Shown here one piece after another: positions 9,504-18,874 of a DNA stretch of 64,000 nucleotides (its first letter is position 1; every line of letters starts with the position of its first letter). A program made the translations under genes and the position numbers. The notes below the pieces were generated by a model that ran no database searches, was not told where the DNA came from, and saw only the letters and a list, made by a program, of their open reading frames with translations. Source of the DNA: Streptomyces mirabilis (GTDB lineage Bacteria; Actinomycetota; Actinomycetes; Streptomycetales; Streptomycetaceae); the NCBI RefSeq assembly GCF_018310535.1, contig NZ_CP074102.1, positions 8,804,001 to 8,868,000 of the forward strand. Direction: 5' to 3'.

Positions 9504-10331
9504 GTGACAGATGATCCGAAGTCGCGCCCGAATCGACATGACCTCGGTCGGGTGTTCAACGAGGTGCCGGAACTCTACGACCGGGTCCGGCCGGCATACC
9601 CCGACGAAATGTTCGCGGACCTTGTCACCGTCACCGGCATGGACGAAAGGTCGTCGGTGCTGGAGGTGGGCTGCGGTACCGGCCAGGCGACGCGCTCGCT
9701 GGCAACGCTCGGATGCTCAGTGACCGCCATCGAGCCGGGCGAAGAAATGGCCGCACTCGCTCGCCAGCGGATCGCCACCTTCGGCAACGTCGAAGTCGAG
9801 ACGTCGATGTTTGAGGAGTGGGACGACCGCGGTCGACGCTTCGATGTCCTTGTGGCTGCGTCGTCGTGGCACTGGGTCGACCCGTCGATCGGCTGGCAGC
9901 GAGCGCACGACGTGCTCCATCCCGCAGGCTGGATGGCACTGCTCGGCAACGTCGTTGTCCGCCGAGTGGGAGAGCCGGAGGTGTACGCCGAGACCGCTGA
10001 CCTCCACGAGCGGTTCTGCCCCGGGAACCCCGGCTGGGGTCATCCTCCCCTGGAGGACGACGTGCGCACCACCGACGAGGGCTGGGGCCTGGCCGACGAT
10101 CCCGGCGGATTGTTCGGCCCAACGATCGTGCGCTGGTACCCGACCGTTCAGTGGTTCGACGGGGACGGCTTTGCCGATCACCTTCGCTCGTTGTCGCTGT
10201 ACCGGAGGCTCGACCGCGACGTCCGTGAGCCCCTGCTCGACGCAATCGCCGAGCGCATCCGCACGCGGATGGGCGACCGAGCATCACGCCGTTACCTGAG
10301 CGTCCTTCGTGTCGGACAGCGCGCCGAGTGA
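9504..10331 (+). CDS. Class I SAM-dependent methyltransferase
   Basis: 275 residues from GTG 9504, chosen so that the protein starts shortly before the conserved RVFNEVPELYDRVRPAYP; longer versions read into the junction. Motif I is textbook: VLEVGCGTGQATRSLATLGC, with the acidic post-I residue in AIEPGEEMA. Later WHWVDPSIGWQRAHDVLHPAGWMALLG matches motifs around the active site of the UbiE/Methyltransf_11-25 group. Substrate unknown; small-molecule methylation is typical. It ends next to a strong hairpin and is flanked by dead recombinase genes, so it may be cargo of a lost element. Confidence 0.85.
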   Translation: MTDDPKSRPNRHDLGRVFNEVPELYDRVRPAYPDEMFADLVTVTGMDERSSVLEVGCGTGQATRSLATLGCSVTAIEPGEEMAALARQRIATFGNVEVETSMFEEWDDRGRRFDVLVAASSWHWVDPSIGWQRAHDVLHPAGWMALLGNVVVRRVGEPEVYAETADLHERFCPGNPGWGHPPLEDDVRTTDEGWGLADDPGGLFGPTIVRWYPTVQWFDGDGFADHLRSLSLYRRLDRDVREPLLDAIAERIRTRMGDRASRRYLSVLRVGQRAE

Positions 10332-10403
10332 GCCCAGTGGTGAAGGACCTGCCGATTCAGCGGCAACGGACCCACCGCACTTTCATGCCTGCCTGCCGAA
10401 GAC

Positions 10404-10450
10404 GCCGTGGGTTCCCAGTGAAAGCACCTCAGTCACGCTGAACCCACGGC
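10404..10450. terminator. Long hairpin between convergent genes
   Basis: Perfect 11-bp arms GCCGTGGGTTC (10404-10414) and GAACCCACGGC (10440-10450) enclose a 25-base loop. It lies between the methyltransferase (ending 10331, plus strand) and the resolvase remnant (ending 10499, minus strand), the expected place for a bidirectional terminator. There is no T-run, as is common in Streptomyces. It could also be the end of a former element. Confidence 0.5.
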
Positions 10451-10498
10451 CGACATGGCCCCGGACTCCTATCTCTGGCCCCAGCCGCAAAGTAGCGG

Positions 10499-11070
10499 TC
10501 AGGGCTTCGCGGGCGCAGTGCCCTTGGGCTGCCGCGGCACGGTCTTCTCGCGGTCGAGGTGGCCGTAGCCCGTGGAGCGGGGCACGCCGAACAGGTCGGC
10601 GATCTGTTGGACGGTCTTTTCCCGGGCGTCGTAGAGCTGCTGGGCGAGCGCGGCCTGGTCCTCGGTGAGGCTGGGACGTCGGCCGCCTTTGCGGCCGCGG
10701 GCCCGTGCGGCGGCCAGGCCGTCCATCGTGTTGGCCACGATGAGCTCGCGCTGGAGCTCGGCGGGCACGGACAGCATTCCGAACATGGCCCGGCCCTCCA
10801 CTGTGGAGGTGTCGATGCCCTGCTCGATCACGTGCAGTCCGATGCCGCGCTCGCGCAGGTTGGCGCCCAGGGTCACCAGGTGCGGGACGGAGCGGGAGAG
10901 TCGGTCGAGCCGGGTGATCTTCAGCGTGTCGCCGGGCCGCAGCAGCTGCAGCACGAGGTCGAGCTTCGGCCGGGATGCCTTCGCGCCACTCGCGGTGTCG
11001 ACGTGGATATCGCCCCGCTCCACCCCGTGCTGCAGGAGCGCGTCGATCTGATGATCGGGATTCTGCGTAG
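10499..11070 (-). pseudogene. Serine resolvase/invertase lacking its N-terminus
   Basis: The minus frame reads NPDHQIDALLQHGVERGDIHVDTASGAKASRPKLD, TRLDRLSRSVPHL, EQGIDTSTVEGRAMFGMLSVPAELQRELI, GRKGGRRPSLTEDQ, and a C-terminal helix-turn-helix KTVQQIADLFGVPRSTGYGHL. These are the standard small-resolvase parts, but the first roughly 13 residues with the catalytic serine (usually GYARVST..Q) are missing. Upstream of the NPDHQ segment the frame runs straight into the stop region of the WYL gene near 11081. A GTG at 11023 could start a shorter, serine-less protein. Non-functional. Confidence 0.85.
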
Positions 11071-11080
11071 GTCGGCGCCA

Positions 11081-12052
11081 CTACCGCAGTTCCTCCGCTG
11101 TCCGTTCGGCTGCTTCCGCGAGCTTGGCGGCAAGATTCTTGAGGGCTGGTCGGAGTTCGTCGGGGTGGTGGATGGTGAAGGGCCACTCCAGGGAGGCGAG
11201 CATGTGTGCCATGCCGTCGAGGCGTTCTGCCCGGGCGTGCATCAGGACGCCAGCGGGCTGGGCGGTGAGCGTGACCGCGCTGTTCGGCAGCCTGCGGGCG
11301 ATCTCGTCGAGGGGGCCGTGGATCATTACCTCGACCTGCCAGCAGTACGGCCCTTGAGCGAGGGTTGAGGTCAGGTGGGCGACGACGTCGAAGTCGTTGG
11401 GTGTGATGAAGGTCTGTGAGCGGGGGGTGACGGAGGCGATGCGGTCGATGCGGAAGGTCCGCAGGGCGGCGCGGAGATGGTCGTGGCCGACGAGATACCA
11501 GCGACCGGTGTGGAAGACCACGCCGTAGGGGTCGATGTCGCGCTCGGTCTGGTCCTGCCGCCAGGACTGGTACTTGATGCCGACAGTCGTTGTGGTGCGG
11601 GAGGCCTGGGCCAGGGCCAGCAGGACGCCGCTCCCGGGTGCCTGCGCGCTCACGGCGTTCGCAGTGAAGAACAGGGTCTCCCGCATGGCGGTGAGCGGCT
11701 CCCGCAGGGCGTTCGGAAGCACCCTCTCGATCTTGGCCCGGGCGCCCGCACCGGCCAGCACGGTCGTGCCCATCCCGAGGCGTTCGGCGGCGAGGAGTCC
11801 GAGGACGACGGCGAGGGCTTCGTCATTGGTGAGCACCAGGGGCGGCATTCGGTAGCCGCGCGCCAGTCGGTAGCCCCCGTAGCGGCCACGCTCGGCCTCC
11901 ACGGGGATGCCCAGGTCACGCAGGTGGGCAATGTACCGGCGGACCGTGCGGACGTCGGTGTCCAGCCGGTCGGCCAGGTCCGGCCCGCTGAGCCCGGCGT
12001 TCGACTGGAGCAGTTCCAGCAGGGTCAGCACACGGGTCAGGGGATGCGACAC
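11081..12052 (-). CDS. YafY-type transcriptional regulator with HTH and WYL domains
   Basis: 323 residues from ATG 12052. The N-terminus is a winged HTH_11 domain (RVLTLLELLQSNAGLSGPDLADRL, DVRTVRRYIAHLRDLGIPVEAERGRYGGYRL). The middle carries the WYL ligand-sensing domain (QTERDIDPYGVVFHTGRWYLVGHDH, RTFRIDRIASV), and the end is the WCX-type C-terminal domain. Such proteins usually bind a small ligand or nucleic acid and repress an adjacent divergent gene. The neighbour across 79 bases is an alpha/beta hydrolase on the other strand, the likely target. The gene appears complete. Confidence 0.9.
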   Translation of the reverse strand: MSHPLTRVLTLLELLQSNAGLSGPDLADRLDTDVRTVRRYIAHLRDLGIPVEAERGRYGGYRLARGYRMPPLVLTNDEALAVVLGLLAAERLGMGTTVLAGAGARAKIERVLPNALREPLTAMRETLFFTANAVSAQAPGSGVLLALAQASRTTTTVGIKYQSWRQDQTERDIDPYGVVFHTGRWYLVGHDHLRAALRTFRIDRIASVTPRSQTFITPNDFDVVAHLTSTLAQGPYCWQVEVMIHGPLDEIARRLPNSAVTLTAQPAGVLMHARAERLDGMAHMLASLEWPFTIHHPDELRPALKNLAAKLAEAAERTAEELR

Positions 12053-12131
12053 GGATCACTCGACATTTCAGGGCTGATTCTGTCCTGTATCGACTTTACG
12101 CTCCCCGCAGCACTCACTTCAGGGAGATCAC
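12053..12131. promoter_or_regulatory. Divergent promoter region between WYL regulator and hydrolase
   Basis: The 79 bases between the two start codons must hold both promoters. There is an imperfect dyad around CAGGGCTGATTCTGTCCTG (12070-12088), a candidate operator. AGGGAG ends six bases before the hydrolase ATG and is its ribosome binding site. No consensus -35/-10 pair can be assigned with confidence. Confidence 0.4.
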
Positions 12132-12866
12132 ATGGCTACCTTCGTACTCGTTCCCGGCGCCTGGCTCGGCGCGTGGGCCTGGGAGGACACTGCCCGCGCG
12201 CTGCGGGAGCACGGTCACACGGTGCTGCCGCTGACACTGACCGGTCTGGCCGAGCGTGCAGAGGAGGGCGGGCCCCAGACGGACCTGGAGACGCACGTCG
12301 CGGACATCACCGACTTCGTCGAGAAGAATGATCTGCGCGAGGTCACCCTGGTGGCCCACAGCTATGCGGCCGCCCCCGTCACCGGGGCGGCCGGGCGCCT
12401 CGGCGACCGGCTGCAGCGGGTGGTCTACGTGGACAGCGCACCGTTCGCCGCGGGCATGTGCATGCTAGACCTCATGCCGCCGGAGGCAGCGGACCAGCTG
12501 GGCCAGCAGGTCGCGGCCCGTGGTGATGGCTGGCGGCTGCCGATGCCGTCGTTCGAGGTCGTGGGCCTGTCCAGCAGCCTCGACGGACTCGACCAGGTCC
12601 AACGGGACGTGCTGAGCGGGCGTGCCACTCCTCAGCCGTTCGGCACCTACACGCAGCGACTCGCCAACCATGCCGATCCCGGACTCGGCGTGGACCGTGT
12701 CCTGATCGCTTGCCGTGACTTCCAGGGTCTGCTGGATGCCGGGGTGCCAATGCTGGCCTTCCTCAACCACGCGCCGTGGCGGCGCTTCGACCTGCCCACC
12801 GGACATTGGCCGATGCTGTCGGCGCCCACCGAGCTCGCCGACATTCTCCACACGGCCGTCTCCTGA
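12132..12866 (+). CDS. Alpha/beta-fold hydrolase (esterase-like)
   Basis: 244 residues from ATG 12132 with AGGGAG upstream. It starts FVLVPGAWLGAWAWED, typical of the PGAW alpha/beta hydrolase group. The nucleophile elbow is VAHSYAAAP (Ser about residue 77) and the catalytic histidine is in TGHWPM (about residue 225). An acid residue in the HADPGLG/VDRVLI segment would complete the triad. No signal peptide, so cytoplasmic; substrate unknown, probably a small ester or lactone. It is divergent from the WYL regulator and 24 bases ahead of a winged-helix fragment in the same direction. Confidence 0.9.
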   Translation: MATFVLVPGAWLGAWAWEDTARALREHGHTVLPLTLTGLAERAEEGGPQTDLETHVADITDFVEKNDLREVTLVAHSYAAAPVTGAAGRLGDRLQRVVYVDSAPFAAGMCMLDLMPPEAADQLGQQVAARGDGWRLPMPSFEVVGLSSSLDGLDQVQRDVLSGRATPQPFGTYTQRLANHADPGLGVDRVLIACRDFQGLLDAGVPMLAFLNHAPWRRFDLPTGHWPMLSAPTELADILHTAVS

Positions 12867-12890
12867 CCGAGATGGACCCAACGAGGCACG

Positions 12891-13025
12891 ATGACCATGC
12901 TCGACGACGAGCGAGTTCGTGAGCTGCGGGCCCGCACGCAGGCCTTGGCCGGCGGAGTTCGGGAAGCCTCCGCCGCTGCGGTCGTCCGCCAGGTCTTCGC
13001 CATCCAGGCCCAGGACGCCACGGCC
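12891..13025 (+). pseudogene. Winged-helix DNA-binding protein, N-terminal fragment
   Basis: From ATG 12891 the first roughly 45 residues (MTMLDDERVRELRARTQAL, AVVRQVFAIQAQDATAA) resemble the beginning of the winged-helix (HTH_42, AlkZ-like) family, whose early signature is G/AIQAQD. After about 13025 the composition changes and a stop comes at 13148. The remaining 300 or so residues of the family are absent. The break coincides with the left side of the Tn554-like element. It probably once formed an operon with the hydrolase. Confidence 0.5.
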
Positions 13026-13117
13026 GCCGACCGTAATGCGATGGAGCAGAGGGGTGACAGGGCGAAGGGGCGGGATGCCAACGCTGGCAGCCCTCCCCCT
13101 CATCACAGCTTCCGTCA

Positions 13118-13197
13118 GTTTACCGACCGTGAGTTGTGCTGTCCGTGATGTCGGGCTGGGGCTGTGACGTGGACGTCATGGGCTCGTTTACCGACCG
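13118..13197. repeat. 12-bp direct repeat pair at the left side of the Tn554-like element
   Basis: GTTTACCGACCG occurs at 13118-13129 and again at 13186-13197. Between them lies a TGACGT-GG-ACGTCA dyad (13165-13178). The cluster is just upstream of the first recombinase gene and next to the point where the winged-helix gene is broken. It may be the recombinase binding or core site at the left end. Tn554-type elements lack long terminal inverted repeats, so direct and short inverted sites are what one would expect. Confidence 0.4.
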
Positions 13198-14344
13198 GGA
13201 CCGGGACGTCGTTCATGTTCCGGAGTCGGTGCGGAGGACGAGTGGTACGGCACGTCGTAGTCGGGGACTTGAGGGTCCAGCAAATCGAGCTGAAGGACGG
13301 GCGGCGGTCGTGGACGATCGTCTGGCCCGAGGGCACGGTTCACGAGGAGGCGGACCGGTTCCTGCGTCTCCATGATGGCTCGGGAACGCAGAGGACGTAC
13401 GCGTACTACCTGGTAGACCACCTGCGGTGGCTGGAGCGAGAGTGCCTGACCTTCGAGACGGTCCAACTACGGGACCTGGAACGGTACATGGGCATCCTCG
13501 GTGCCGAGGTCCGCATGCCGCTCGGCGAACCGTGGCGGGTCGGCAAGCGCCCTTACGGCCGGTCCGCGCTGTCGACCGTGGCGGCCTGCCTGAAGGGCTT
13601 CTACCTGCACCAAGCCTCCCTCGGCGTCAACGTCGAGCTCGGCAAGAAGCTCGACAAGTCTCGGCTGCCGTCGCGGGCGGACCGGCGCCGCTCGTTCCTC
13701 GGGCACGTGAAGAACGCGCTGCCGACCAACCCGCTCGCGCCGAAGGGGCCGCACCGCCGGCACCCGAAGATGCTCCCGGACGGGGCGAGGGAGAGACTGC
13801 TGGAAACGGTTAACGCAGCCCGGGACCGGCTGGTGGTCACCTGGCTCGCCGACGGGGGCTTGAGGATCGGCGAGCTGTGCGGGCTGCACCTGGTCGACCT
13901 ACACCTGCGGGAGAACGCGGCCTGCGGCGAGTGCCGCGCCCCTCACCTGCACGTCTGCCACCGGCCCGGAAACCCGAATCGGGCCGAGGCCAAGACCAAG
14001 CACCCCTGGCAGGTCGAGCGGGGCGCGGTGACCGGCGGGCTGATCAAACGGGTCAGCCCCGCGATGGTGCACACCTACTTCGAGTACCTCACCCGCGAGT
14101 ACCCGCGTGGGGCCGGGCACGGCATGCTCCTGGTGCGGCTGCACGGCGCTGCCGCCGGGCAGCCGTGGGCGCCGGTCGGGGCCCGGCGGATGCTCGGCCG
14201 AGCCGGGAAGCGCGCTGGCCTGGGGCTGGTGAAACCCCATACCTTCCGGCATTCGTTTACTTCTGCGGTCCTCGATGCCGCGGACGGCAACCTGCTGATC
14301 GCCCGGGATGCCGGCGGCTGGGCCTCGGCCGCGATGGTCGACTA

Positions 14345-15498
14345 GTGTCCTGCGCCAGTAGTTGATCGTTAGTAGTTGCGTGACTTCTGCTGCTGGTGCG
14401 TCAGTTCCTCGTCGGGGCCCGAAGCTGGAACCGTTACTGCTGTCTGATGATGAGCGGGCGTTGTTGGAACGGTGGACGCGTCGGGCGACATCGGCCCAGG
14501 CCCTGGCCCTGCGCGCGCGGATCGTGCTGGCGTGCGCGGGCCCGGAGGTACCACCGATCGTCGCGGTCGCCCGGGATCTGCGGGTGACCGCGGACACCGT
14601 CCGCAAGTGGCGCCGACGCTTCCTCGCCGAGCGGCTGGACGGGCTGGCCGACGAGCCCCGGCCGGGCCGGCCGCCCACCATCAGCGTCGATCAGGTGGAA
14701 GCGGTCGTGGTCACCACGCTGGAACAGCTCCCGAAGAACGCCACCCACTGGTCACGGACATCGATGGCGCAACACAGTGGTCTGTCGAAGTCGACCGTGG
14801 GCCGGATCTGGCGGCAGTTCCAGCTCAAGCCGCATCTGACGGACACCTTCAAGCTGTCCACGGACCCGTTGTTCGTGGAGAAGGTCTACGACGTCGTCGG
14901 CCTGTACTTCAACCCGCCCGAAGGGGCGGTGGTGCTCTCGGTGGACGAGAAGTCGCAGATCCAGGCCCTGGACCGGTCCCAGCCGGTGCTGCCGATAATG
15001 CCGGGCATGCCCGAGCGGCGCACCCACGACTACGTCCGCAACGGCCTGACCACGCTCTTCGCCGCGTTCGATGTCGCCACGGGCGAGGTCATCACGGCCC
15101 TGCACCGCCGGCACCGGGCCGCGGAGTTCAAGAAGTTCCTGATCCGGATCGACAAGGAAGTACCCGCTCACCTGCAGGTCCACCTGATCGTGGACAACTA
15201 CGGCACCCACAAGACACCGGCGATCAAGTCCTGGCTGGCCAAACACCCGCGGTTCGAACTGCACTTCACCCCGACCGGCTCGTCCTGGATCAACCAGGTC
15301 GAGCGGTGGTTCGGCTACCTGGCCCACCAGATGATCCGCCGCGGCGCACACAAGAACATCCAGGCCCTGGAAGCCGACATCCGGGCATGGGTCAAGGACT
15401 GGAACGAAGCCCCCAAGCCGTTCATCTGGACCAAGACAGCCGAAGAAATCCTCGACTCCCTCGCCCGCTTCTGCCGACGGATCTCCGGCGCAGGACAC
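14345..15498 (+). mobile_element. IS630-family insertion sequence, complete copy
   Basis: The ends are GTGTCCTGCGCC (14345) and its complement GGCGCAGGACAC (ending 15498), flanked on both sides by TA (14343-14344 and 15499-15500), the TA duplication of IS630/Tc1-type elements. The uninterrupted target was CTAG. Length 1154 bp, carrying one transposase gene. A truncated second copy lies at 34427-34997. Confidence 0.9.
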
Positions 15499-15501
15499 TA
15501 G
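14380..15501 (+). CDS. IS630-family transposase
   Basis: 373 residues from GTG 14380 (an upstream ATG at 14362 is possible). N-terminal helix-turn-helix region (RALLERWTRRATSAQALALRARIVL, VAVARDLRVTADTVRKWRRRFL), then a DDE domain: VVLSVDEKSQIQAL (first Asp), VHLIVDNYGTHKTP (second Asp), SSWINQVERWFGYL (Glu). Length and motifs are complete, and the stop codon uses the TA duplicated at the right border. This copy is probably active. It would supply transposase for the truncated sister copy as well. Confidence 0.9.
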   Translation: MTSAAGASVPRRGPKLEPLLLSDDERALLERWTRRATSAQALALRARIVLACAGPEVPPIVAVARDLRVTADTVRKWRRRFLAERLDGLADEPRPGRPPTISVDQVEAVVVTTLEQLPKNATHWSRTSMAQHSGLSKSTVGRIWRQFQLKPHLTDTFKLSTDPLFVEKVYDVVGLYFNPPEGAVVLSVDEKSQIQALDRSQPVLPIMPGMPERRTHDYVRNGLTTLFAAFDVATGEVITALHRRHRAAEFKKFLIRIDKEVPAHLQVHLIVDNYGTHKTPAIKSWLAKHPRFELHFTPTGSSWINQVERWFGYLAHQMIRRGAHKNIQALEADIRAWVKDWNEAPKPFIWTKTAEEILDSLARFCRRISGAGH

Positions 15502-15572
15502 GTCTACGGGCACGTCGACATCCAGGACCCCGCCTTCGACGCCGCCCTGCGCACGGTCTGGGGTGAGGCCAG

Positions 15573-18197
15573 GTGACGGCGCTGTCCCTACTGTCGCAGC
15601 ATGATGCCGACACGCGACGGGACCGGCTGGAGGTGCTCACCGCACTCATTGGCGGGCCCGAGTTCGACCCGGTGCTGCGCGGCGGGGTGCTGAAGATCCC
15701 GCCGGCCCACCCGGTCTATCCGTGGAACTGCACCGTCCCGGACTGTACGCGGACCCGCTGGCGACGCTACGCGATGTGCTCGGTGCACGCCGATCAGTGG
15801 CAGGAGGCGGAGGCGCGGGGGATGAGCCGGTCTCATTTCCTGCGGACGGCGGAGCCGCTGTCGGTCGCTGAGGCGCCGGAGGAGATGACGTGCCAGATCT
15901 GCCCGCAGCGGTCGGCGTTCAGCCTGCAGCTGGTGCTGTGCTTCCGGCACCACAACAGGTGGCTGGGCCACGCCAAGCGGCACCCCGGCGGGGGCGAGGC
16001 GGAGTTCGAGCGGTGGCTGGCCGGCCAGCCGTCGCTGCCGGGCTATGGGGAGTGCCGCGCGGACGTGTGCGACGAACTGGCCGCTTCGCCGCTGGGGTTG
16101 TGCGGTGCGCACGAGCGTGGCTACATCCGGGTCGGGCGGCCGGGCGGGGCCCGGCTGCCGAAGAACTTCTTCGCCACCTATGAGCGGCACGATCGCCCTG
16201 TCCCGGTGACCTGCGAGGACGAAGTCGTCTTCCGTGCCTGGTGCCGCGCACAGCTGCCGGTGCACCGCACCGGGCAGGTCAACCTGCGCGGGCTGCGGCC
16301 CTTGCTGCGGGCGGAGTTGCAGTGGTGCATGTATGTCCACGGCCTGCAGCCCATCGCCGTGTGGCATCTGACGTGGGTGCAGTCGCTCGCGGACGAGTGC
16401 CAGCGCCGCGACGTGGCGTCCCTGGCCGGCCTGGACCCGTCCGCCTTCCGTCGCGCCTACCACCAGCGCATGGTCCAGGAGATGCAACAGGCCCTGCGGA
16501 AGATCTACTTCACCCCCTCCGACACCCGGGATGCCGGCTACATCGAGACCGAGCACTTCGGGGTGCGCTTCCCGGGCCGCTCCAGCTACGTCGACCTGAC
16601 CTGCATCTCCCAGCGGTGGCTGCGCGACCTCTTGTGGGACCACATCGCCGGCGTGCTGCGCTCGCCCACCTGTCCGCGCAGCGCCCAGCCGGTGGACTTC
16701 GTGCGCCGCGCGGGCGCGGAGCTGTCCGCGTTCTTGGAGGCCGAGGCGCCGGGCGGCGGCCACGATCCAGCGGTGCTGCGCGGCGAGCACGTCCACCGCT
16801 TCGTCGCGGACCTGCGCAACCGCGAACGCCTCGGCCTGGCCTTCCGCGGCCAGGCCCGCCTGGACGGCAAAAGGTCGAAGGTCACCGAGAACTCGCGCCG
16901 GCTGGTGTTCAACTACGGCCGGTCCCTGCTGCGCGGCGCGCTGGACAGCGGCAGCGCCGAGCAGATCGGCCTGGACCGCGGCTTCATCGCTGCCATGCCG
17001 GTCGGCGGCCCGGGCACGCCCCGCAGCCGCAACCCCTTCCCCGACGAGGTCGCCCGCGCCCTGGCGGACGAGGTCAACCTGCAGCAGCTCGCCGACAGCT
17101 ACGACCCGCACGACCGCGGCCTGCGGGATGTGTGGGAGACCATCATCGTCACCGGCCGGCGCGCCAGCGAGGTCATCCAGCTCCGACTGGACTGCGTCGG
17201 CCGCTACGGCGGGCTGCCCCTGCTCTGGCACGACCAGACCAAGGTCGGCAACCTGAACGCGGCCGTCCGCATCCCCGACCATCTCCTGGACCGGCTCGAA
17301 GAACGCCGCCAAAAGACCCTGACCCACTACGCCGACCGCCACGTCGGCCGCCCGCCCACTCCCGCCGAGCGCGCCCACCTGGCCCTGTTCCCCACCGACA
17401 TCCTCAACCCCGACGGCCGCCGCGCGCTGTCCTACACCTGGTTCCACACCGGCCTCCGCAATTGGATCAACGACCTCGACCTCGGCGGTCACTACGTCGC
17501 CCACCAGGCCCGCCACACGCTGGCCACCCGGTTGCTGCGGCATGGCGCGACCCTGACCCACATCCGCCGCTACCTCGGCCAGCTCTCCGACCGCATGGCC
17601 GAGCATTACGTCCACCTGACCCAGTCGGACCTGGAGAACGTCCTTCAGCACGTGTGGGTCGCCGGCCCCGGCACCACCAACCCCGGCGAACTCCTCACCA
17701 GCAACACCACCCCGCTCACCCGCGAACAGGCCCAGGCCCTGGCCATCGACCTGTCCCGCCGCAGCACCCCCGCCGAAGGCGGGTTCTGCACCTTCCAGCC
17801 CGTTGTCGACGGCGGTGCCTGCCCCTGGAGCCTCGACTGCCACAACTGCGACAAGTTCGTCCTGTCCGGCGCCGATCTCCTCTACTGGCGACGCAAGCGC
17901 GAGTAGTGGCGGCTCCTGGCCGAGCGCGCTCCCGACGACGCCACCGCCGACTACCTCCACCGCCACTTCGAGCCCACCGCCCGCGCCATCGACGGCCTGG
18001 AGAAGGCCCTGGCCGGCCTCGGCCTCCTCGATGACGCCCTCGCCCTGGACCTGCGCAAACCCCAGGACTACTTCCACCGCGTGTGGTCCACCGCCTTCCG
18101 CGCCGCCGACCTCGCCCACGCGGGCAACAACGAGCAGGACGGGTACAGCGATACGTACGCAGCCGACGGTGACGACCCTGAACAGGAAGTTGCATGA
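15573..18197 (+). pseudogene. tnpB: Tn554-like TnpB recombinase with a premature TAG
   Basis: Starts at GTG 15573, overlapping the tnpA stop. It is a large protein with an N-terminal Cys-rich region (NCTVPDCTRTRW, MTCQICPQRSAF, GECRADVCDEL), a central core-binding part, and a C-terminal tyrosine-recombinase domain: TGRRASEVIQLRLDC (Arg), YVAHQARHTLATRLL (H-x-x-R), YLGQLSDRMAEHYVHLT (Tyr). A second Cys cluster follows (GACPWSLDCHNCDKFV). TAG at 17904 ends it after 777 residues; the frame then continues 97 codons to a TGA at 18195 that overlaps the tnpC start. A CAG-to-TAG change is the simplest explanation. Catalytic parts precede the stop, so residual activity cannot be excluded. Confidence 0.85.
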
Positions 18198-18778
18198 ACA
18201 CTGCTACCGTTCTCGAGCCCCGCACCGCGGCGGCCCTGGCCGCCCGCCGTCGCAAGACCGAGACCGCCCTTGAGCGCGTCCAAGAGGCCATCGCCTGGCT
18301 CCTACGCGAGAAGGCCCAGGTCAGCGTCGCCGCCGTCGCCCGCCGCGCGGACGTCTCGCGCACCTTCCTTTACGACAACCCCAAGGCCAGGGCCGCGGTC
18401 GTCGCAGCGATGACCGAGGCCGGCGAACGCCGGATCCGAATGCTCGCCAACGACGACGAACACGAGGCGACCTGGCGCGAACGCGCCCTGAACGCCGAGG
18501 AAGCCCTCAAGGCCGCCCACGCCGAGATCCTCACCCAACGCACCCGCATTGGCGAACTCCTCGGCCAAATCCGCGACTTGCAGGCCGAATGGACCGAGGA
18601 AGCCATCCAGCGGACCACCACCGAGAACACCACCCTCAAACAGCGCATCCGCCAGCTTACGGCCGACAACCGCACCCTCGACGAACGGCTCAAGGCCGCC
18701 CGCTCCAACCTCCGCTTCCAGGACCGGCGCATCGCCGACCTCGAAGCCCTCATCGCCCCGGGATCATCGCCTGATTAA
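18194..18778 (+). CDS. tnpC: Tn554-like TnpC / DUF6262 accessory protein
   Basis: 194 residues from ATG 18194, overlapping the old tnpB stop (ATGA). A helix-turn-helix-like first third (AWLLREKAQVSVAAVARRADVSRTFLYDN) is followed by a long charged coiled coil (AEEALKAAHAEILTQRTRIGEL, RIRQLTADNRTLDERLKAA, RIADLEALI). This layout, with its place third after tnpA and tnpB, matches TnpC of Tn554-type transposons (DUF6262), an orientation or efficiency factor for transposition. The gene looks intact although its two partners are broken. Confidence 0.8.
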   Translation: MNTATVLEPRTAAALAARRRKTETALERVQEAIAWLLREKAQVSVAAVARRADVSRTFLYDNPKARAAVVAAMTEAGERRIRMLANDDEHEATWRERALNAEEALKAAHAEILTQRTRIGELLGQIRDLQAEWTEEAIQRTTTENTTLKQRIRQLTADNRTLDERLKAARSNLRFQDRRIADLEALIAPGSSPD

Positions 18779-18836
18779 AATCCCGCAGCCCCTCCGTAGC
18801 GGCGCCCGGCCCAGGAGGCGTCTGCGCGGAGTGCAC

Positions 18837-18867
18837 TTGCTTCAAGTGCACTTGAAGGTTCTAGCGT
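18837..18867 (+). promoter_or_regulatory. MerR-type promoter with a perfect palindromic operator
   Basis: CTTCAAGTGCACTTGAAG (18840-18857) is a perfect 18-bp palindrome. It lies in the spacer between a -35-like TTGCTT (18837-18842) and a -10-like TAGCGT (18862-18867). The 19-bp spacing is the hallmark of promoters activated by MerR proteins, which untwist an over-long spacer. The ATG of the MerR gene follows eight bases after the -10, so the transcript may be nearly leaderless. The site should control both the regulator and the aldo-keto reductase behind it. Confidence 0.7.
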
Positions 18868-18874
18868 GGTCGGC

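Larger units (their letters stand above)
13239..15576 (+). pseudogene. tnpA: Tn554-like TnpA tyrosine recombinase, interrupted by an IS630 element
   Basis: Start taken at GTG 13239, which has GGAGG four bases upstream and begins VVRHVVVGDLRVQQIEL; ATG 13215 is an alternative. The protein shows a core-binding domain (DGSGTQRTYAYYLVDHLRWLE) and catalytic domain with GGLRIGELCGLHLVDL (Arg), KPHTFRHSFTSAV (H-x-x-R) and RDAGGWASAAMVD. It then meets a TAG at the IS630 insertion (14343). The last 24 or so residues, with YGHVDIQDPAFDAALRTVW and the nucleophilic tyrosine, reappear after the IS and end at 15576, overlapping tnpB (GTGA). Even with the IS removed, GAC TAG GTC would leave an amber codon. 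Confidence 0.9.

Noticed and set aside
15588..18119. 843-codon minus-strand frame opposite tnpB
   Set aside because: Repetitive Ala/Gly/Val composition and no domain; the plus strand encodes a clear recombinase.
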